From NCBI RefSeq assembly GCF_014212135.1, contig NZ_JACJVQ010000017.1, forward strand, positions 1 to 64,000: 64,000 nucleotides of DNA, in the 5' to 3' direction. A program made the position numbers and the translations under genes. This document shows positions 43,033-52,756 of this stretch, piece after piece; positions within the stretch are counted from its first letter, which is position 1; every line of letters begins with the position of its first letter. The notes beneath the pieces were generated by a model, which was given only the letters and a program-made list of their open reading frames with translations, made no database searches and had not been told where the DNA came from. Source of the stretch: Cohnella thailandensis. GTDB lineage: Bacteria > Bacillota > Bacilli > Paenibacillales > Paenibacillaceae.

Positions 43033-44148
43033 TTAGATATCATCCGAGAGCCGATCCCGGATCTCGACCAGCTGCGGCAAGAGATCGAAGAACACGTCTA
43101 CGATCGCCGGATCGAAATGCCGCCCGCGCTCTTCGCGGAACAGCTTCTCGATTCTGTCCAGAGGCCACGCCGGCTTGTAGACCCGCTCGGCGCTAAGGGC
43201 GTCGAACACGTCCGCGACGGCCGTGATGCGGCCGTAGATATGGATCTCTTCGCCTCGAAGCCCCTTCGGGTAGCCGCTGCCGTCCCATTTCTCGTGATGC
43301 TGCTCCGCCACGATGGAAGCCGCGAGCAGCAGCTCTCGCCGGGAGCCGCGAAGGAGCTGGTGGCCGATCTTGGTGTGGGACTTGATCGTGTCGTACTCTT
43401 CGTCCGTCAGCTTGCCGGGCTTGTTCAGCACCGAATCGGGGATGGCGACCTTGCCGATGTCGTGCATGGGGGAGACGGTCCGGAGCACGTCCGCTTCCCT
43501 CTCGGACATTCCGAGCCCAAGCGCCAGCGCGTAGGAATATTCGGCCACGCGCCGGACGTGATTGCCGGTTTCCTTGGAACGAAGCTCGCCGATCTCGCCC
43601 ATCGTCGAGATGATCTCCCGCTGCGTGTCGATGATCTCCTGATGAAGCATGACCGATTCGAGCGATTTGCCCGCGTACGAAGCGGCGAGAGACAGGAGCT
43701 CCATGTCCTTGGTCGTGAACGTTTCGGCGGCGGTCAGCTTGTTGATCGCCTGATACGCTCCGATGATGTTGCCGTCGTTGTTGCGAAAAGGAATCGTGAT
43801 CATCGATTTCGTCACGTAGCCGGACTTCTTGTCGTTATCGGAATTATGCCTCGGGTCCGCGTAGGCATCCTCGATTATGATCGGTTCTCCCGTCGCGATG
43901 GCATGCCCGACGACGCCGCTTCCCACGGGAATCCGAATTTCCTTCACGCCGTGGGCGACCGTCGTAAAGAGCTCTTGGTTCACTTCGTCGATCAGCCAGA
44001 CGGTGCAGCGGTCCGCGACGATCATTTCTCTACCCATATTCGCCATTAGGACGAGCACCCGATCCAATGACGTCTCGCTCGAGATCTTTGCCATGTAATC
44101 GAAAATAATCGATAACAGCTGATCCGAGGACAAATCCGTTTTGAGCAA
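43033..44148 (-). CDS. GAF-HD-GYP domain cyclic-di-GMP phosphodiesterase
   Basis: A 371-aa soluble signalling protein. The GAF domain covers about 20-165 (DRCTVWLIDEVNQELFTTVA, GVVGHAIATGEPIII). A short helical linker leads to an HD-GYP domain at about 185-365, with HDIGKVAIPD (HD metal ligands), EQHHEKWDGSGYPKGLRGEEI (the GYP motif intact) and ITAVADVFDAL. HD-GYP enzymes degrade c-di-GMP to GMP; an unknown GAF ligand likely controls it. The start is TTG at 44148, behind AAAGGAG. A longer frame would run back through the terminator at 44290-44339 and is rejected. Confidence 0.9.
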   Translation of the reverse strand: MLKTDLSSDQLLSIIFDYMAKISSETSLDRVLVLMANMGREMIVADRCTVWLIDEVNQELFTTVAHGVKEIRIPVGSGVVGHAIATGEPIIIEDAYADPRHNSDNDKKSGYVTKSMITIPFRNNDGNIIGAYQAINKLTAAETFTTKDMELLSLAASYAGKSLESVMLHQEIIDTQREIISTMGEIGELRSKETGNHVRRVAEYSYALALGLGMSEREADVLRTVSPMHDIGKVAIPDSVLNKPGKLTDEEYDTIKSHTKIGHQLLRGSRRELLLAASIVAEQHHEKWDGSGYPKGLRGEEIHIYGRITAVADVFDALSAERVYKPAWPLDRIEKLFREERGRHFDPAIVDVFFDLLPQLVEIRDRLSDDI

Positions 44149-44289
44149 CCCCCATGCACTCCTTTGGTCCTGAAACCTTCCTCCCGTATATTCGCGACGC
44201 AGAAGTCGAATCCTGCCAAACCTTGCCGGGAAATTGCAAAAAGGTATCCAATTGAATACCGACCGCGTGCGCAAGAGGGGGAAAAGGCG

Positions 44290-44339
44290 AAAAAACTCCG
44301 CCATCTTCTGCCTCCGGGGCAGAGATGACGGAGTTTTTT
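44290..44339. terminator. Bidirectional terminator behind pepF
   Basis: AAAAAACTCCG...CGGAGTTTTTT with an inner CATCT.CTGCC/GGCAG.AGATG stem. It works for pepF on the minus strand and is symmetrical. Confidence 0.9.
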
Positions 44340-44347
44340 CGCTAAAG

Positions 44348-46150
44348 TTATGCCCGATCCGCCGTCAGCTTCTCCATCTGCTCGATCAGATCTTCGAATA
44401 CGCTCATCGCTTGGGCGATCGGTTCCGGGGTGGACATATCGACGCCCGCTCTCTTGAGGATTTGGATCGGATAGTCGCTGCCGCCGCTCTTCAGGAAGCC
44501 GAGATAGCGGTCGACCGCCGGCTGGCCTTCTTCGAGGATCTGCTTCGCGAAGCTCGTCGCGGCCGAGAAGCCCGTCGCGTATTTGTACACGTAGAAGCTG
44601 GTGTAGAAGTGGGGGATGCGAGCCCATTCCATCTCGATGTCCTTGTCGACGACCATGCCGTCCCCGTAATACTTCTTGTTCAGGTCGTAGTAAATCTCGC
44701 ACAGATCCGCCGGAGTCAGCGATTCGCCGCTCTCCGTGCGCGCGTGAACGATCTTCTCGAACTCCGCGAACATCGTCTGGCGGAACACCGTCGTCCGGAA
44801 TTGATCCGCGTAATAGGTGAGCAGGTACATTTTCTCCTTCGGATCGGTCGACTTGTTCAATAAATAATCCATCAGAAGCGCTTCGTTCAGCGTGGAAGCG
44901 ACCTCGGCGAGGAAGATCGGATACTGGGCGTCGCGATACTCGTTGCCCTCGTCCGAATAGTAGGAATGCATGGCATGGCCCATCTCGTGCGTGAGCGTGA
45001 ACATGCTGTTCAGGTTATCCTTGTGGTTGAGCAGCACGTACGGATGCGTGCCGTAGGCTCCCCAACTGTAGGCGCCGCTGCGTTTGCCTTCGTTCTCGTA
45101 CACGTCGATCCAGCCGTCGCCGAAGCTTTGCTTCAGTACGGTGCGATACTCTTCCCCGAGCGGAGACAAGCTGTCGTATACCGTCTTTTTGGCTTGATCG
45201 TACGTGATCTCCATATCGAAATCGTCGACGAGCGGCGCGAACAAGTCGTACATGTGCAATTCATCGACTTTGAGCAGCTTTTTGCGCAGGGCCATGTACC
45301 GGTGCATCAGCGGCAGGTGGTCGTGAATGGTGGAGATCAGATTGTCGTAGACGCTCTGCGGGATGTTGTCGCCGAAAAGCGACATCTCGAGGGCGGACGG
45401 GTAGCTGCGGGCATGCGCGTAGAAAATGTTCTTGTTCACGTTGGCGTTAAGAGTGGCGGCGAGAGTGTTGCGCAGCTTGCCGTAGGTCTCGTATACCGCC
45501 TTGAAAGCGTCGCGGCGGACCTCCGGGTTGCGGCTCTCCAGGAACTGAATGTACCGGCCGTGGGTGAGCTCGACCTCTTCGCCTTTCTCATTCTTGACCT
45601 TCGGGAACTTCAGGTCCGCGTTGTTCAGCATGCCGAAGATCGTGCTCGGCGCTTGGGAGACGTTGCCCACTTGGGCGAGCAGCGACTCCTCGTTCTTGGA
45701 CAGGACGTGCGGCTTCTGGCGCAGCATCTCTTCGAGAGTGCGTTTGTATGTAGGCTTCAAGGAAGGATCCGCGATGAGCTTCTTCAGATCTTCTTCGCTG
45801 AGAGAGAGAATCTCGGGAGTAATGAAAGAGAGCGCTTCGTTCACTTCGACGCTGAGCCGCTTCGTCTTCTCGGCGAGCGCCTGGTATTTGCCTTCGGCCA
45901 TGTCCTCGTGGTGGTGCATGTTGGCATAGACGTACAGGCGTTCCGCGAGCAAGGACAGTTCGTCCTCGAGCTCGAAGCAGCGGTTGATGGAGGCGACATC
46001 GTTCAATCGCCCCTCGAATGCCGCGACTTCTCCGATCTGCTTGCGCGCCTTCTCGTACTCGCCGTCCCAATCGGCTTGGCTGGCGTACAAATCCTCCAGG
46101 CGCCAATGGAAGGCGGCGTCCGTCTCGCTGCGTTTAGGTAGTTGGTTCAT
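44348..46150 (-). CDS. pepF: Oligoendopeptidase F (M3 family)
   Basis: A zinc endopeptidase of 600 aa that cuts short peptides. The active site THEMGHAMHSYY holds HEMGH at 388-392 with a downstream Glu (about 416) as third ligand. The C-terminal IPHFYTSFYVYKYATGFSAA is typical of PepF. The start at 46150 follows GAGGAGGTC. The frame stays open to ATG 46303, which has its own GGGAGG site; the extra 51 residues look like a signal peptide (basic MKPY, then a hydrophobic stretch), so a second, exported form is possible. Terminated by the hairpin at 44290. Confidence 0.93.
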   Translation of the reverse strand: MNQLPKRSETDAAFHWRLEDLYASQADWDGEYEKARKQIGEVAAFEGRLNDVASINRCFELEDELSLLAERLYVYANMHHHEDMAEGKYQALAEKTKRLSVEVNEALSFITPEILSLSEEDLKKLIADPSLKPTYKRTLEEMLRQKPHVLSKNEESLLAQVGNVSQAPSTIFGMLNNADLKFPKVKNEKGEEVELTHGRYIQFLESRNPEVRRDAFKAVYETYGKLRNTLAATLNANVNKNIFYAHARSYPSALEMSLFGDNIPQSVYDNLISTIHDHLPLMHRYMALRKKLLKVDELHMYDLFAPLVDDFDMEITYDQAKKTVYDSLSPLGEEYRTVLKQSFGDGWIDVYENEGKRSGAYSWGAYGTHPYVLLNHKDNLNSMFTLTHEMGHAMHSYYSDEGNEYRDAQYPIFLAEVASTLNEALLMDYLLNKSTDPKEKMYLLTYYADQFRTTVFRQTMFAEFEKIVHARTESGESLTPADLCEIYYDLNKKYYGDGMVVDKDIEMEWARIPHFYTSFYVYKYATGFSAATSFAKQILEEGQPAVDRYLGFLKSGGSDYPIQILKRAGVDMSTPEPIAQAMSVFEDLIEQMEKLTADRA

Positions 46151-46410
46151 GTCAGATGACCTCCTCTGAATTATAGAATCGCGGGGCTTCGCGTGGGCGG
46201 CGCGCATAAACTGCGGCGCTGCCTTCAAGCTCGGCTCCGCGGCGGTGCACCATAAAGACAAAGCCGCCAGAACGGCGGCGGACGACAGGACATACGGCTT
46301 CATGAACGGACCTCCCGTTACTGGAAAAGGGTGGATGCCGTTCTAGTATGTCCAGGCGGTCTGCAAATATAAGGGGATTCCGATTGGCTTGCCGCGCTTA
46401 AACCTTTAGA

Positions 46411-46590
46411 TCAGCCGCCTGCCGTAAAGACGGTGTAAACGATCAGGAAAAAGGCGAAGGCAACGAGGAAAAGAGAGACGATCGCCATTCCCCGCTTGAG
46501 CTTCTGCGGAATGTTGTCGCGCTGCCAGATGATCACGGCGGCGAGAACGAACGCGGCCAGGGCGAAAATAAGAGTCGGATTGTCTTTCAA
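46411..46590 (-). CDS. Small membrane protein, 59 aa
   Basis: A small gene with TTG start at 46590 and AGGAGGT nine bases upstream. The 59-residue product begins MKDNPTLIF and has two predicted helices (about 7-22 and 35-54) joined by a charged loop QRDNIPQKLKRG, then ends TAGG. It lies 31 nt downstream of the 77-aa gene on the same strand, so they are probably one transcript. No family recognised. The good ribosome site and membrane pattern support it as real. Confidence 0.6.
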   Translation of the reverse strand: MKDNPTLIFALAAFVLAAVIIWQRDNIPQKLKRGMAIVSLFLVAFAFFLIVYTVFTAGG

Positions 46591-46621
46591 GCGGCTGCTG
46601 ACCTCCTGCGTTTCAACGCGT

Positions 46622-46855
46622 TTAGATGGAACGGAGCGCTTGCAGCGTCTCTTGAAGCTGAGCTTCCCCGCCGGGAAAATCCTTCGCTTCGAATCGCTTC
46701 TCGGCCCAGTTCATCAGCTCGGGGCGGCTGAGGAACTTGTGGCATTCCTCTCCCCATTGGTCGGAAATCTCGCGGACGACGATCGTCTTCCCTTGGATCT
46801 CGACGGTGAGCATGTTGTAATTGTCGTGCTTATAAATGACGTGTTTGGCGAACAT
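46622..46855 (-). CDS. Conserved-type hypothetical protein, 77 aa
   Basis: A small soluble protein starting MFAKHVIYKHDNYNMLTVEI, with two beta strands followed by a helical half (EISDQWGEECHKFLSRPELMNWAEKRF). ATG at 46855 has CGGAGG eleven bases upstream; an ATG eleven codons further up is less well placed. One Cys and one His pair occur in ECHKF. It precedes the small membrane protein gene. Function not known. Confidence 0.65.
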   Translation of the reverse strand: MFAKHVIYKHDNYNMLTVEIQGKTIVVREISDQWGEECHKFLSRPELMNWAEKRFEAKDFPGGEAQLQETLQALRSI

Positions 46856-46888
46856 GGAATCGATGCCTCCGTTTAGGCGTTTTTGCAT

Positions 46889-47140
46889 GCCTTAATCATA
46901 GAAGAGATGGGCCGAGAAATCAAACGAACGAGCTCCGGGAGGAGGAGCGCTTCCCGCTAGAGTCCAAATGCCTGTTTACATAAGCTTATTTATCCAATAA
47001 TAGGAATTATATTGGGAGAAATTAGGTGTCTGGGAGTAGGTGCGAAAAAATCCGAGAAAGCGCTGTTTTTCCCCATGCAGAGCCGATTTCTTGTCTCTGG
47101 CGACATGCCAAAACACAACGTGGAACAAAACGTTCACATA
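46889..47140. other. Intergenic region without a recognised gene
   Basis: AT-rich sequence between the divergent 77-aa gene and the cold-shock gene. Only a short GGGAGGAGGAGCG stretch and an ATTATA (minus-strand TATAAT) near 47005 stand out. The open frame at 47012 covers the csp promoter and leader and is not supported. Confidence 0.4.
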
Positions 47141-47169
47141 TTGCGTCTTGACAATGAATCAGTTATAAT
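47141..47169 (+). promoter_or_regulatory. Promoter and leader of the cold-shock gene
   Basis: TTGCGT (47141-47146), 17 nt, TATAAT (47164-47169). The short leader contains the hairpin TCGCCG/CGGCGA (about 47177-47193), just before the AGGAGGT site. Such a stem could affect translation with temperature. Confidence 0.65.
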
Positions 47170-47214
47170 AATCTCATTCGCCGACCGACGGCGAGATTTT
47201 AGGAGGTTTTTCAT

Positions 47215-47412
47215 TTGAGAGGAACAGTTAAGTGGTTTAACGCAGAGAAAGGCTACGGCTTTATCTCCGTAGAGGACGGCAACGACGTATTCGTTCACTT
47301 CTCTGCTATCCAAGGCGAAGGCTTCAAGACCTTGGAAGAAGGTCAAGCGGTTGAGTTCGAAATCACTCAAGGCAACCGCGGACCGCAAGCATCCAACGTG
47401 GTGAAACTGTAA
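47215..47412 (+). CDS. Cold-shock protein, CspA/CspB family
   Basis: A 65-aa single-domain RNA/ssDNA-binding protein of the OB fold that melts mRNA structure. It carries RNP1 KGYGFISV (about 13-20) and RNP2 VFVHFSAI (about 26-33), with the expected aromatic residues. The start is TTG at 47215 behind AGGAGG. Length and ends ([11 protein letters not shown]..., [10 protein letters not shown]) match Bacillus Csp proteins. It has its own promoter and a terminator at 47463. Confidence 0.96.
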   Translation: MRGTVKWFNAEKGYGFISVEDGNDVFVHFSAIQGEGFKTLEEGQAVEFEITQGNRGPQASNVVKL

Positions 47413-47462
47413 GTCTCGCTTTAAGCGAAGACTTATCGCATATCACGAAAGAGCGCTAAAAT

Positions 47463-47506
47463 AAAAACGGCTACGAAGTCTTTGCGGACGGAGGAGGCCG
47501 TTTTTA
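47463..47506 (+). terminator. Terminator of the cold-shock gene
   Basis: AAAAACGGC pairs with GCCGTTTTT. Just upstream AAGTCTCGCTT/AAGCGAAGACTT (47412-47434) forms a further weak hairpin. Confidence 0.7.
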
Positions 47507-47515
47507 TTCGGAGAA

Positions 47516-47589
47516 GATTCGCAAGGGGAAGGCCCGCGCCTTCCTTGCGAATCGGGCAAGAGACCTCCGCATCTAGCCGGAGGTTTTTT
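47516..47589 (+). other. Structured element: long hairpin plus terminator
   Basis: GATTCGCAAGG (47516-47526) pairs with CCTTGCGAATC (47543-47553) around an inner AAGGC/GCCTT stem. It is followed by ACCTCCG/CGGAGGT (47563-47584) and TTTTTT. Together it looks like the body and terminator of a small RNA, but no promoter was found. Confidence 0.4.
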
Positions 47590-47609
47590 GCTGCGCTCGA
47601 TCGAACAAG

Positions 47610-47642
47610 AATCGCCCCGCTGCGGATTCGCAGCGGGGCGAT
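47610..47642 (-). terminator. Hairpin behind mnmA
   Basis: ATCGCCCCGCTGCG pairs perfectly with CGCAGCGGGGCGAT around a four-base loop. The T-run on the minus strand is poor (TCTTGTTC), but the position 20 nt past the mnmA stop suits a terminator. Confidence 0.6.
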
Positions 47643-47662
47643 TCGGCGAGAAGTGAGCGGAA

Positions 47663-48976
<1,314 letters not shown>

Positions 48977-48979
48977 TTA

Positions 48980-48994
48980 ATGTTATGATAACAT
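48980..48994. promoter_or_regulatory. 15-bp palindrome between mnmA and cymR
   Basis: ATGTTAT-G-ATAACAT is a perfect 7-bp inverted repeat in an AT-rich stretch of the 305-nt divergent region. It could be an operator for cymR or part of a promoter. No other gene is seen in 48803-49107. Confidence 0.45.
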
Positions 48995-49107
48995 ATATCT
49001 GATATGGGGATACTGTCCCTTTGGCATACATGACGAACGATTCCGCATAAGCGCAAATAAAATGGCAAGAGATGAAATCGCAGTTGACGAGATGAGGTGC
49101 GAGAGTT

Positions 49108-49527
49108 ATGAAGATTTCGACGAAGGGCCGTTACGGCTTGACGATCATGATGGAGCTGGCGGCCAAATTCGGCGAGGGTCCGATCTCCCTGAAGAGCATC
49201 GCGGAGAAGAACGGGCTCTCCGAGCATTATTTGGAGCAGTTGATCGCGCCTTTGCGCAACGCCGGCCTGGTGAAGAGCATTCGCGGGGCGTACGGCGGCT
49301 ATATCCTGTCGAAGGAGCCGGAAGGCATCACGGCGGGCGACGTGATCCGCATTCTCGAGGGGCCGATCAGCCCTGTCGATTTTACGGAAGAAGACGATCC
49401 GGCGAAGCGGGATCTGTGGCTGCGCATTCGCGACAGCATCGCGAACGTCATGGATTCCACGACGCTGTTCGACCTGATCAACTTCAAGGAAGAGGAAACG
49501 CAAGACAGCTACATGTTCTACATTTAA
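49108..49527 (+). CDS. cymR: Rrf2-family regulator CymR (master repressor of cysteine metabolism)
   Basis: A DNA-binding dimer of 139 aa that, in Bacillus, represses sulfur-uptake and cysteine genes together with CysK. It is very close to B. subtilis CymR: N-terminal MKISTKGRYGLTIMMELA, helix-turn-helix SIAEKNGLSEHYLEQLIAPL (about 29-48), wing IRGAYGGYIL, and the ending DSYMFYI. It lacks the three Cys of IscR cluster ligands. It stands 63 nt before the iscS gene. It is a plausible regulator of the 8.25 kb operon. Confidence 0.96.
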   Translation: MKISTKGRYGLTIMMELAAKFGEGPISLKSIAEKNGLSEHYLEQLIAPLRNAGLVKSIRGAYGGYILSKEPEGITAGDVIRILEGPISPVDFTEEDDPAKRDLWLRIRDSIANVMDSTTLFDLINFKEEETQDSYMFYI

Positions 49528-49590
49528 AACAATGTTATTTAAACAGCCCCGGATGCCGGCGGCTGCATTCGAAGAAAGAAGCGAAGCAAG

Positions 49591-50751
49591 ATGTCCATTA
49601 TTTATTTCGATCATGCCGCGACGACTCCGATGCGTCGGGAGGCGATCGAGGCCTATGTGGACGCGGCCTCCAAAGGACCGGGCAACCCATCGAGCCTTCA
49701 TGCCGGAGGCCGCTCGGCGAGGTCCGGCCTCACCGCGTCGCGGGATACTCTCGCGAGAATATTGAATTGCGATCCCGGCGAGATCGTCTTCACCGGCGGC
49801 GGTACCGAGAGCGACAACGCCGCTCTCTACGGAGCCGCGCACGCGCAGCGCCTGAAGACGGGGAGGGATCGGATCGTCACGACCGCGATCGAGCATCACG
49901 CGGTCCTGCACGCGTGCCATAAGCTTGAGGCCGAAGGCTTCAAGCTTACCGTGCTGCCCGTGGACGAGACTGGGCGCGTCCGGCTGTCCGCAGCCGAAGA
50001 GGCTATCGGAGACGACGTCGCCGTCGTCAGCGTCATGTACGGCAACAACGAGGTCGGCACGCTGCAGCCGATCGCCGAGATCGGCGCTCTCGCGAGAGAG
50101 CGCGGCGCCGTCATGCACTCGGATGCCGTTCAAGCGTTCGGATACGAACGCTTCGATCTGCGCCAGCTTCCGGTCGACCTGCTCAGCCTGTCCGCGCATA
50201 AGATCGGCGGTCCTCAAGGGGTAGGCGTCCTTTACGTGCGCAAGGGGACTCCTTACGAGCCGACCGCGCGGGGCGGATCGCAGGAGAAAAGCCGCCGCGC
50301 GGGTACCGAGAATGTCGCCGGCATCGCCGCCTTCGCGAAGGCTGCCGAGCTCGCCCATTCCTCCATCGAGGAACGGAGACGGGAGGCGGAGGAGGTCCGG
50401 GCGAAGCTGCTGGCCGATCTGACCGAACAGCTCGGTGAGGACGCCGTTCGGATCAACGGAGCGATCGATCCGAAGCGCCGTCTTCCCCATATCTTGAACG
50501 TGAGCTTCCCCGGAATCTCGAACGAGACGATGCTGATGAATCTCGATCTGTCCGGGGTAGCGGCGTCGGCGGGATCGGCGTGCACGGCGGGTTCGCTGCA
50601 GCCCTCCCACGTTCTGATCGCCATGGGACTTGAGACTCATTTTTATCAATCGGCGATCCGATTTAGCTTCGGAATGGGCAATAATACAGCGGAAGCGGAA
50701 AAAACCGCAAAAATCATTGCAACCATTACGAAGCGTTTGCGTAATAGATAA
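49591..50751 (+). CDS. iscS: Cysteine desulfurase (IscS/NifS family, YrvO-like)
   Basis: A PLP enzyme of 386 aa that takes sulfur from cysteine for MnmA and other acceptors. N-terminal IYFDHAATTPMRREAIEAY; PLP-binding Lys204 in SAHKIGGPQGVGVLYVRKG; active Cys331 in SAGSACTAGSLQPSHVL, the short-loop group I type. Position after cymR matches B. subtilis yrvO, the partner of MnmA. The stop is 39 nt before the PRC-barrel gene. Confidence 0.95.
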   Translation: MSIIYFDHAATTPMRREAIEAYVDAASKGPGNPSSLHAGGRSARSGLTASRDTLARILNCDPGEIVFTGGGTESDNAALYGAAHAQRLKTGRDRIVTTAIEHHAVLHACHKLEAEGFKLTVLPVDETGRVRLSAAEEAIGDDVAVVSVMYGNNEVGTLQPIAEIGALARERGAVMHSDAVQAFGYERFDLRQLPVDLLSLSAHKIGGPQGVGVLYVRKGTPYEPTARGGSQEKSRRAGTENVAGIAAFAKAAELAHSSIEERRREAEEVRAKLLADLTEQLGEDAVRINGAIDPKRRLPHILNVSFPGISNETMLMNLDLSGVAASAGSACTAGSLQPSHVLIAMGLETHFYQSAIRFSFGMGNNTAEAEKTAKIIATITKRLRNR

Positions 50752-50790
50752 CAAGCGCCTCGAAGTGCGGGGTGTCCAACCATAAGAAAC

Positions 50791-51297
50791 GTGCAGCAAC
50801 TGATCGGATTGCCCGTGTTTCTGGCTAACGGCAAGAAGGCCGGGCGAGTCCGGGATGTCGGTTTCGACGAATTCTGGCAGATCTCCTGCATCGTGCTTGA
50901 CTCTCAGGTTTGGTTCCGAAGAGCCGTAAGAATCGTGCGGTGGCCGGATGTGACGAAGTGCGGCTCCGACGCCGTGATCATCCGCGACCGGCAAGCGATT
51001 ATAACCATAAGAGCGAACGAGCTGCTGCGCTCCTTCCATACCGGCGTTGTGCAACTGAAGGAGCTGCCCGTATTCACGGAAGATGGACAAGAACTCGGCA
51101 GAGTGTCGGATGTTTATTTTCCCAAGACCGAGGGTACACAAATAATAGGTTACGAATTGACGGACGGATTTCTCGCGGATGTGTTCGAGGGCCGGCGGAA
51201 GCTGCTGCTTCCGGAAGGGCCCGAGGGCGTGACTCTGGGCGAAGACGCCATCCTGGTTCCTGCTTCCTGCGAGCGGATCTTGGAGAGGGATCCCTAA
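50791..51297 (+). CDS. PRC-barrel domain protein (YrrD-like)
   Basis: A 168-aa protein with two PRC-barrel units: LIGLPVFLANGKKAGRVRDVGF (about 4-25) and LKELPVFTEDGQELGRVSDVYF (about 90-111). In B. subtilis yrrD lies in the same neighbourhood; its role is unclear. The start is unsettled: GTG at 50791 has only GGGGTG 16 nt upstream. An in-frame ATA at 50782, at ideal spacing, would give the N-terminus (M)RNVQQLIGLP, so an ATA start or a lost ATG is possible. Confidence 0.8.
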   Translation: MQQLIGLPVFLANGKKAGRVRDVGFDEFWQISCIVLDSQVWFRRAVRIVRWPDVTKCGSDAVIIRDRQAIITIRANELLRSFHTGVVQLKELPVFTEDGQELGRVSDVYFPKTEGTQIIGYELTDGFLADVFEGRRKLLLPEGPEGVTLGEDAILVPASCERILERDP

Positions 51298-51319
51298 TAC
51301 GGAAAGATTAGGTGATAAG

Positions 51320-51532
51320 ATGATGAGATGCCCGAACTGCAACTCCAAGGATATCGGCAAGATCGGTTCCCACCAGTTTTATTGCTGGAGCTGCTTTATC
51401 GAATTAACGGTGAACGGAGATAAAATGTCGGTCTATCAAGTGGAAGAGGACGGAACGCTAAGCTCCTTGGACGATTTGTTCTTCAGCGAATCGATTCCGA
51501 GCCAGGTTCAAGCGAACGGCTTGCAAGCTTGA
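51320..51532 (+). CDS. Small zinc-ribbon protein, 70 aa
   Basis: Starts MMRCPNCNSKDIGKIG and has CPNC and CWSC knuckles (about 4-7 and 22-25), so a single zinc ribbon, then an acidic tail EEDGTLSSLDDLFF. It follows the PRC-barrel gene by 22 nt and is closed by a terminator, as expected for the last gene of the cymR-iscS group. No function is known; zinc binding is inferred from the cysteines. Confidence 0.75.
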   Translation: MMRCPNCNSKDIGKIGSHQFYCWSCFIELTVNGDKMSVYQVEEDGTLSSLDDLFFSESIPSQVQANGLQA

Positions 51533-51553
51533 CAATCGTATCAATCGCAACAC

Positions 51554-51595
51554 GAACGGGGGCGAAGCCGGTCAGCGGCTGACGTCCCCGTTTTT
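51554..51595 (+). terminator. Rho-independent terminator
   Basis: AACGGGGGCG pairs with CGTCCCCGTT, followed by TTTTG. It closes the cymR-iscS-yrrD group. Confidence 0.8.
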
Positions 51596-51676
51596 GTCTC
51601 CGGGAGGTTTACGGGCGCGGACAAGTACATATACTGAGTAGCAAAAAGGCCTTGAACGGCGGCCGAACGATTCGGG

Positions 51677-52756
51677 GTGGACACGTTGAACCGGTTAACC
51701 CAAAGCCGGCTGTTCGCGGTGCTCGTTCTTGCGATCCTGGCGCTTCTTGCTCTCTATATGCTTATACTCGTCCGTCCGCTGCTCGCCGCCGTCTACGATT
51801 TTCTCAAAGCCGTGCTGGCTCCGTTCCTCGTCGCCATGATTATCGCTTACGTGCTCAACCCGGTGGTCAGTCTCCTTAGCGAGCGCAAGGTACCGAGGAC
51901 GGCCGCCGTTCTGCTCATCTACGCGATCTTCGTGTTCAGCTGCGCGGTCATCTTCGTCAACGTGACGCCGATGTTCGCGGGACAGGTTCGCGAGCTCAAC
52001 GAGCACGTTCCCGAGCTGACGATGAAGGCCCAGAGCATGATCGATCACTTCAACAACAACGAATCGTTTCCGGAGAGCGTCCGCAAAGGCATCGACCGGG
52101 CGATATCGGGCGTCGAGAAGAAGATCGCCGACCGCATGGCGGCTTTCACGAACAATATCGGAGCCGTGATCAACGTCTTGTTCCTGGCGATGATCGTTCC
52201 TTTTCTGGCGTTCTACATTCTTAAAGACATGCAGGTCATCGAGCGGACCGTCTTCCGGTACGTGCCGAGGGACAAGCGGCAAGGGATGTCCCGAATGCTG
52301 AAGGAGATCGACGAGGCGCTCGGGAGCTACATTCGCGGGCAGCTGCTCGTGTCGGTGTGCATCGGGGTTCTGGCGTACATAGGGTATCTCATCATCGGCA
52401 TGCCTTATCCGCTGCTTATGGCGTTTTTCGTCGCGCTGTTCGATATTATCCCGTACCTGGGTCCTTACTTCGGAGCCCTGCCGGCGCTGGTCATGGCGAT
52501 GACGATCTCTTGGAAAATGGCGCTGCTCGTGGCGATCGTCAATACGGCGTGCCAGTTCCTCGAGAGCAACGTCATCAGCCCGCAGGTCGTCGGACGGACG
52601 ATGCACGTGCATCCTCTTACGATTATTTTCGTCCTGCTCGTAGGCGGCGAGCTCGCGGGCATCGTCGGCCTGCTGCTGGCGGTGCCGTTCTATGCGGCGA
52701 TGAAGGTCGTCGTGCAGCATCTGTTCGCCTATTACGTAAGGCGAAAAACCGTTTGA
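51677..52756 (+). CDS. AI-2E family transporter (YrrI-like)
   Basis: A membrane protein of 359 aa with about seven or eight helices in the AI-2E exporter/permease family. The N-terminal pair of helices is about 10-32 and 37-60. A soluble loop (about 95-155) precedes a C-terminal bundle with VPFLAFYILKDM, the SYIRGQLLVSVCIGVLAYIG segment and DIIPYLGPYFGALPA. Members include solute or ion exporters; the substrate is unknown. GTG at 51677 or TTG at 51686 may be the start, with weak GGGGTGG. It lies just before alaS, as in B. subtilis. Confidence 0.88.
   Translation: MDTLNRLTQSRLFAVLVLAILALLALYMLILVRPLLAAVYDFLKAVLAPFLVAMIIAYVLNPVVSLLSERKVPRTAAVLLIYAIFVFSCAVIFVNVTPMFAGQVRELNEHVPELTMKAQSMIDHFNNNESFPESVRKGIDRAISGVEKKIADRMAAFTNNIGAVINVLFLAMIVPFLAFYILKDMQVIERTVFRYVPRDKRQGMSRMLKEIDEALGSYIRGQLLVSVCIGVLAYIGYLIIGMPYPLLMAFFVALFDIIPYLGPYFGALPALVMAMTISWKMALLVAIVNTACQFLESNVISPQVVGRTMHVHPLTIIFVLLVGGELAGIVGLLLAVPFYAAMKVVVQHLFAYYVRRKTV

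Noticed and set aside
44149..44304. Longer N-terminus for the GAF/HD-GYP protein
   Set aside because: It would begin inside the bidirectional terminator behind pepF, and the TTG at 44148 has a proper AAAGGAG site.
47012..47218. 68-aa open frame before the cold-shock gene
   Set aside because: It covers the csp promoter and leader hairpin and lacks a ribosome site.
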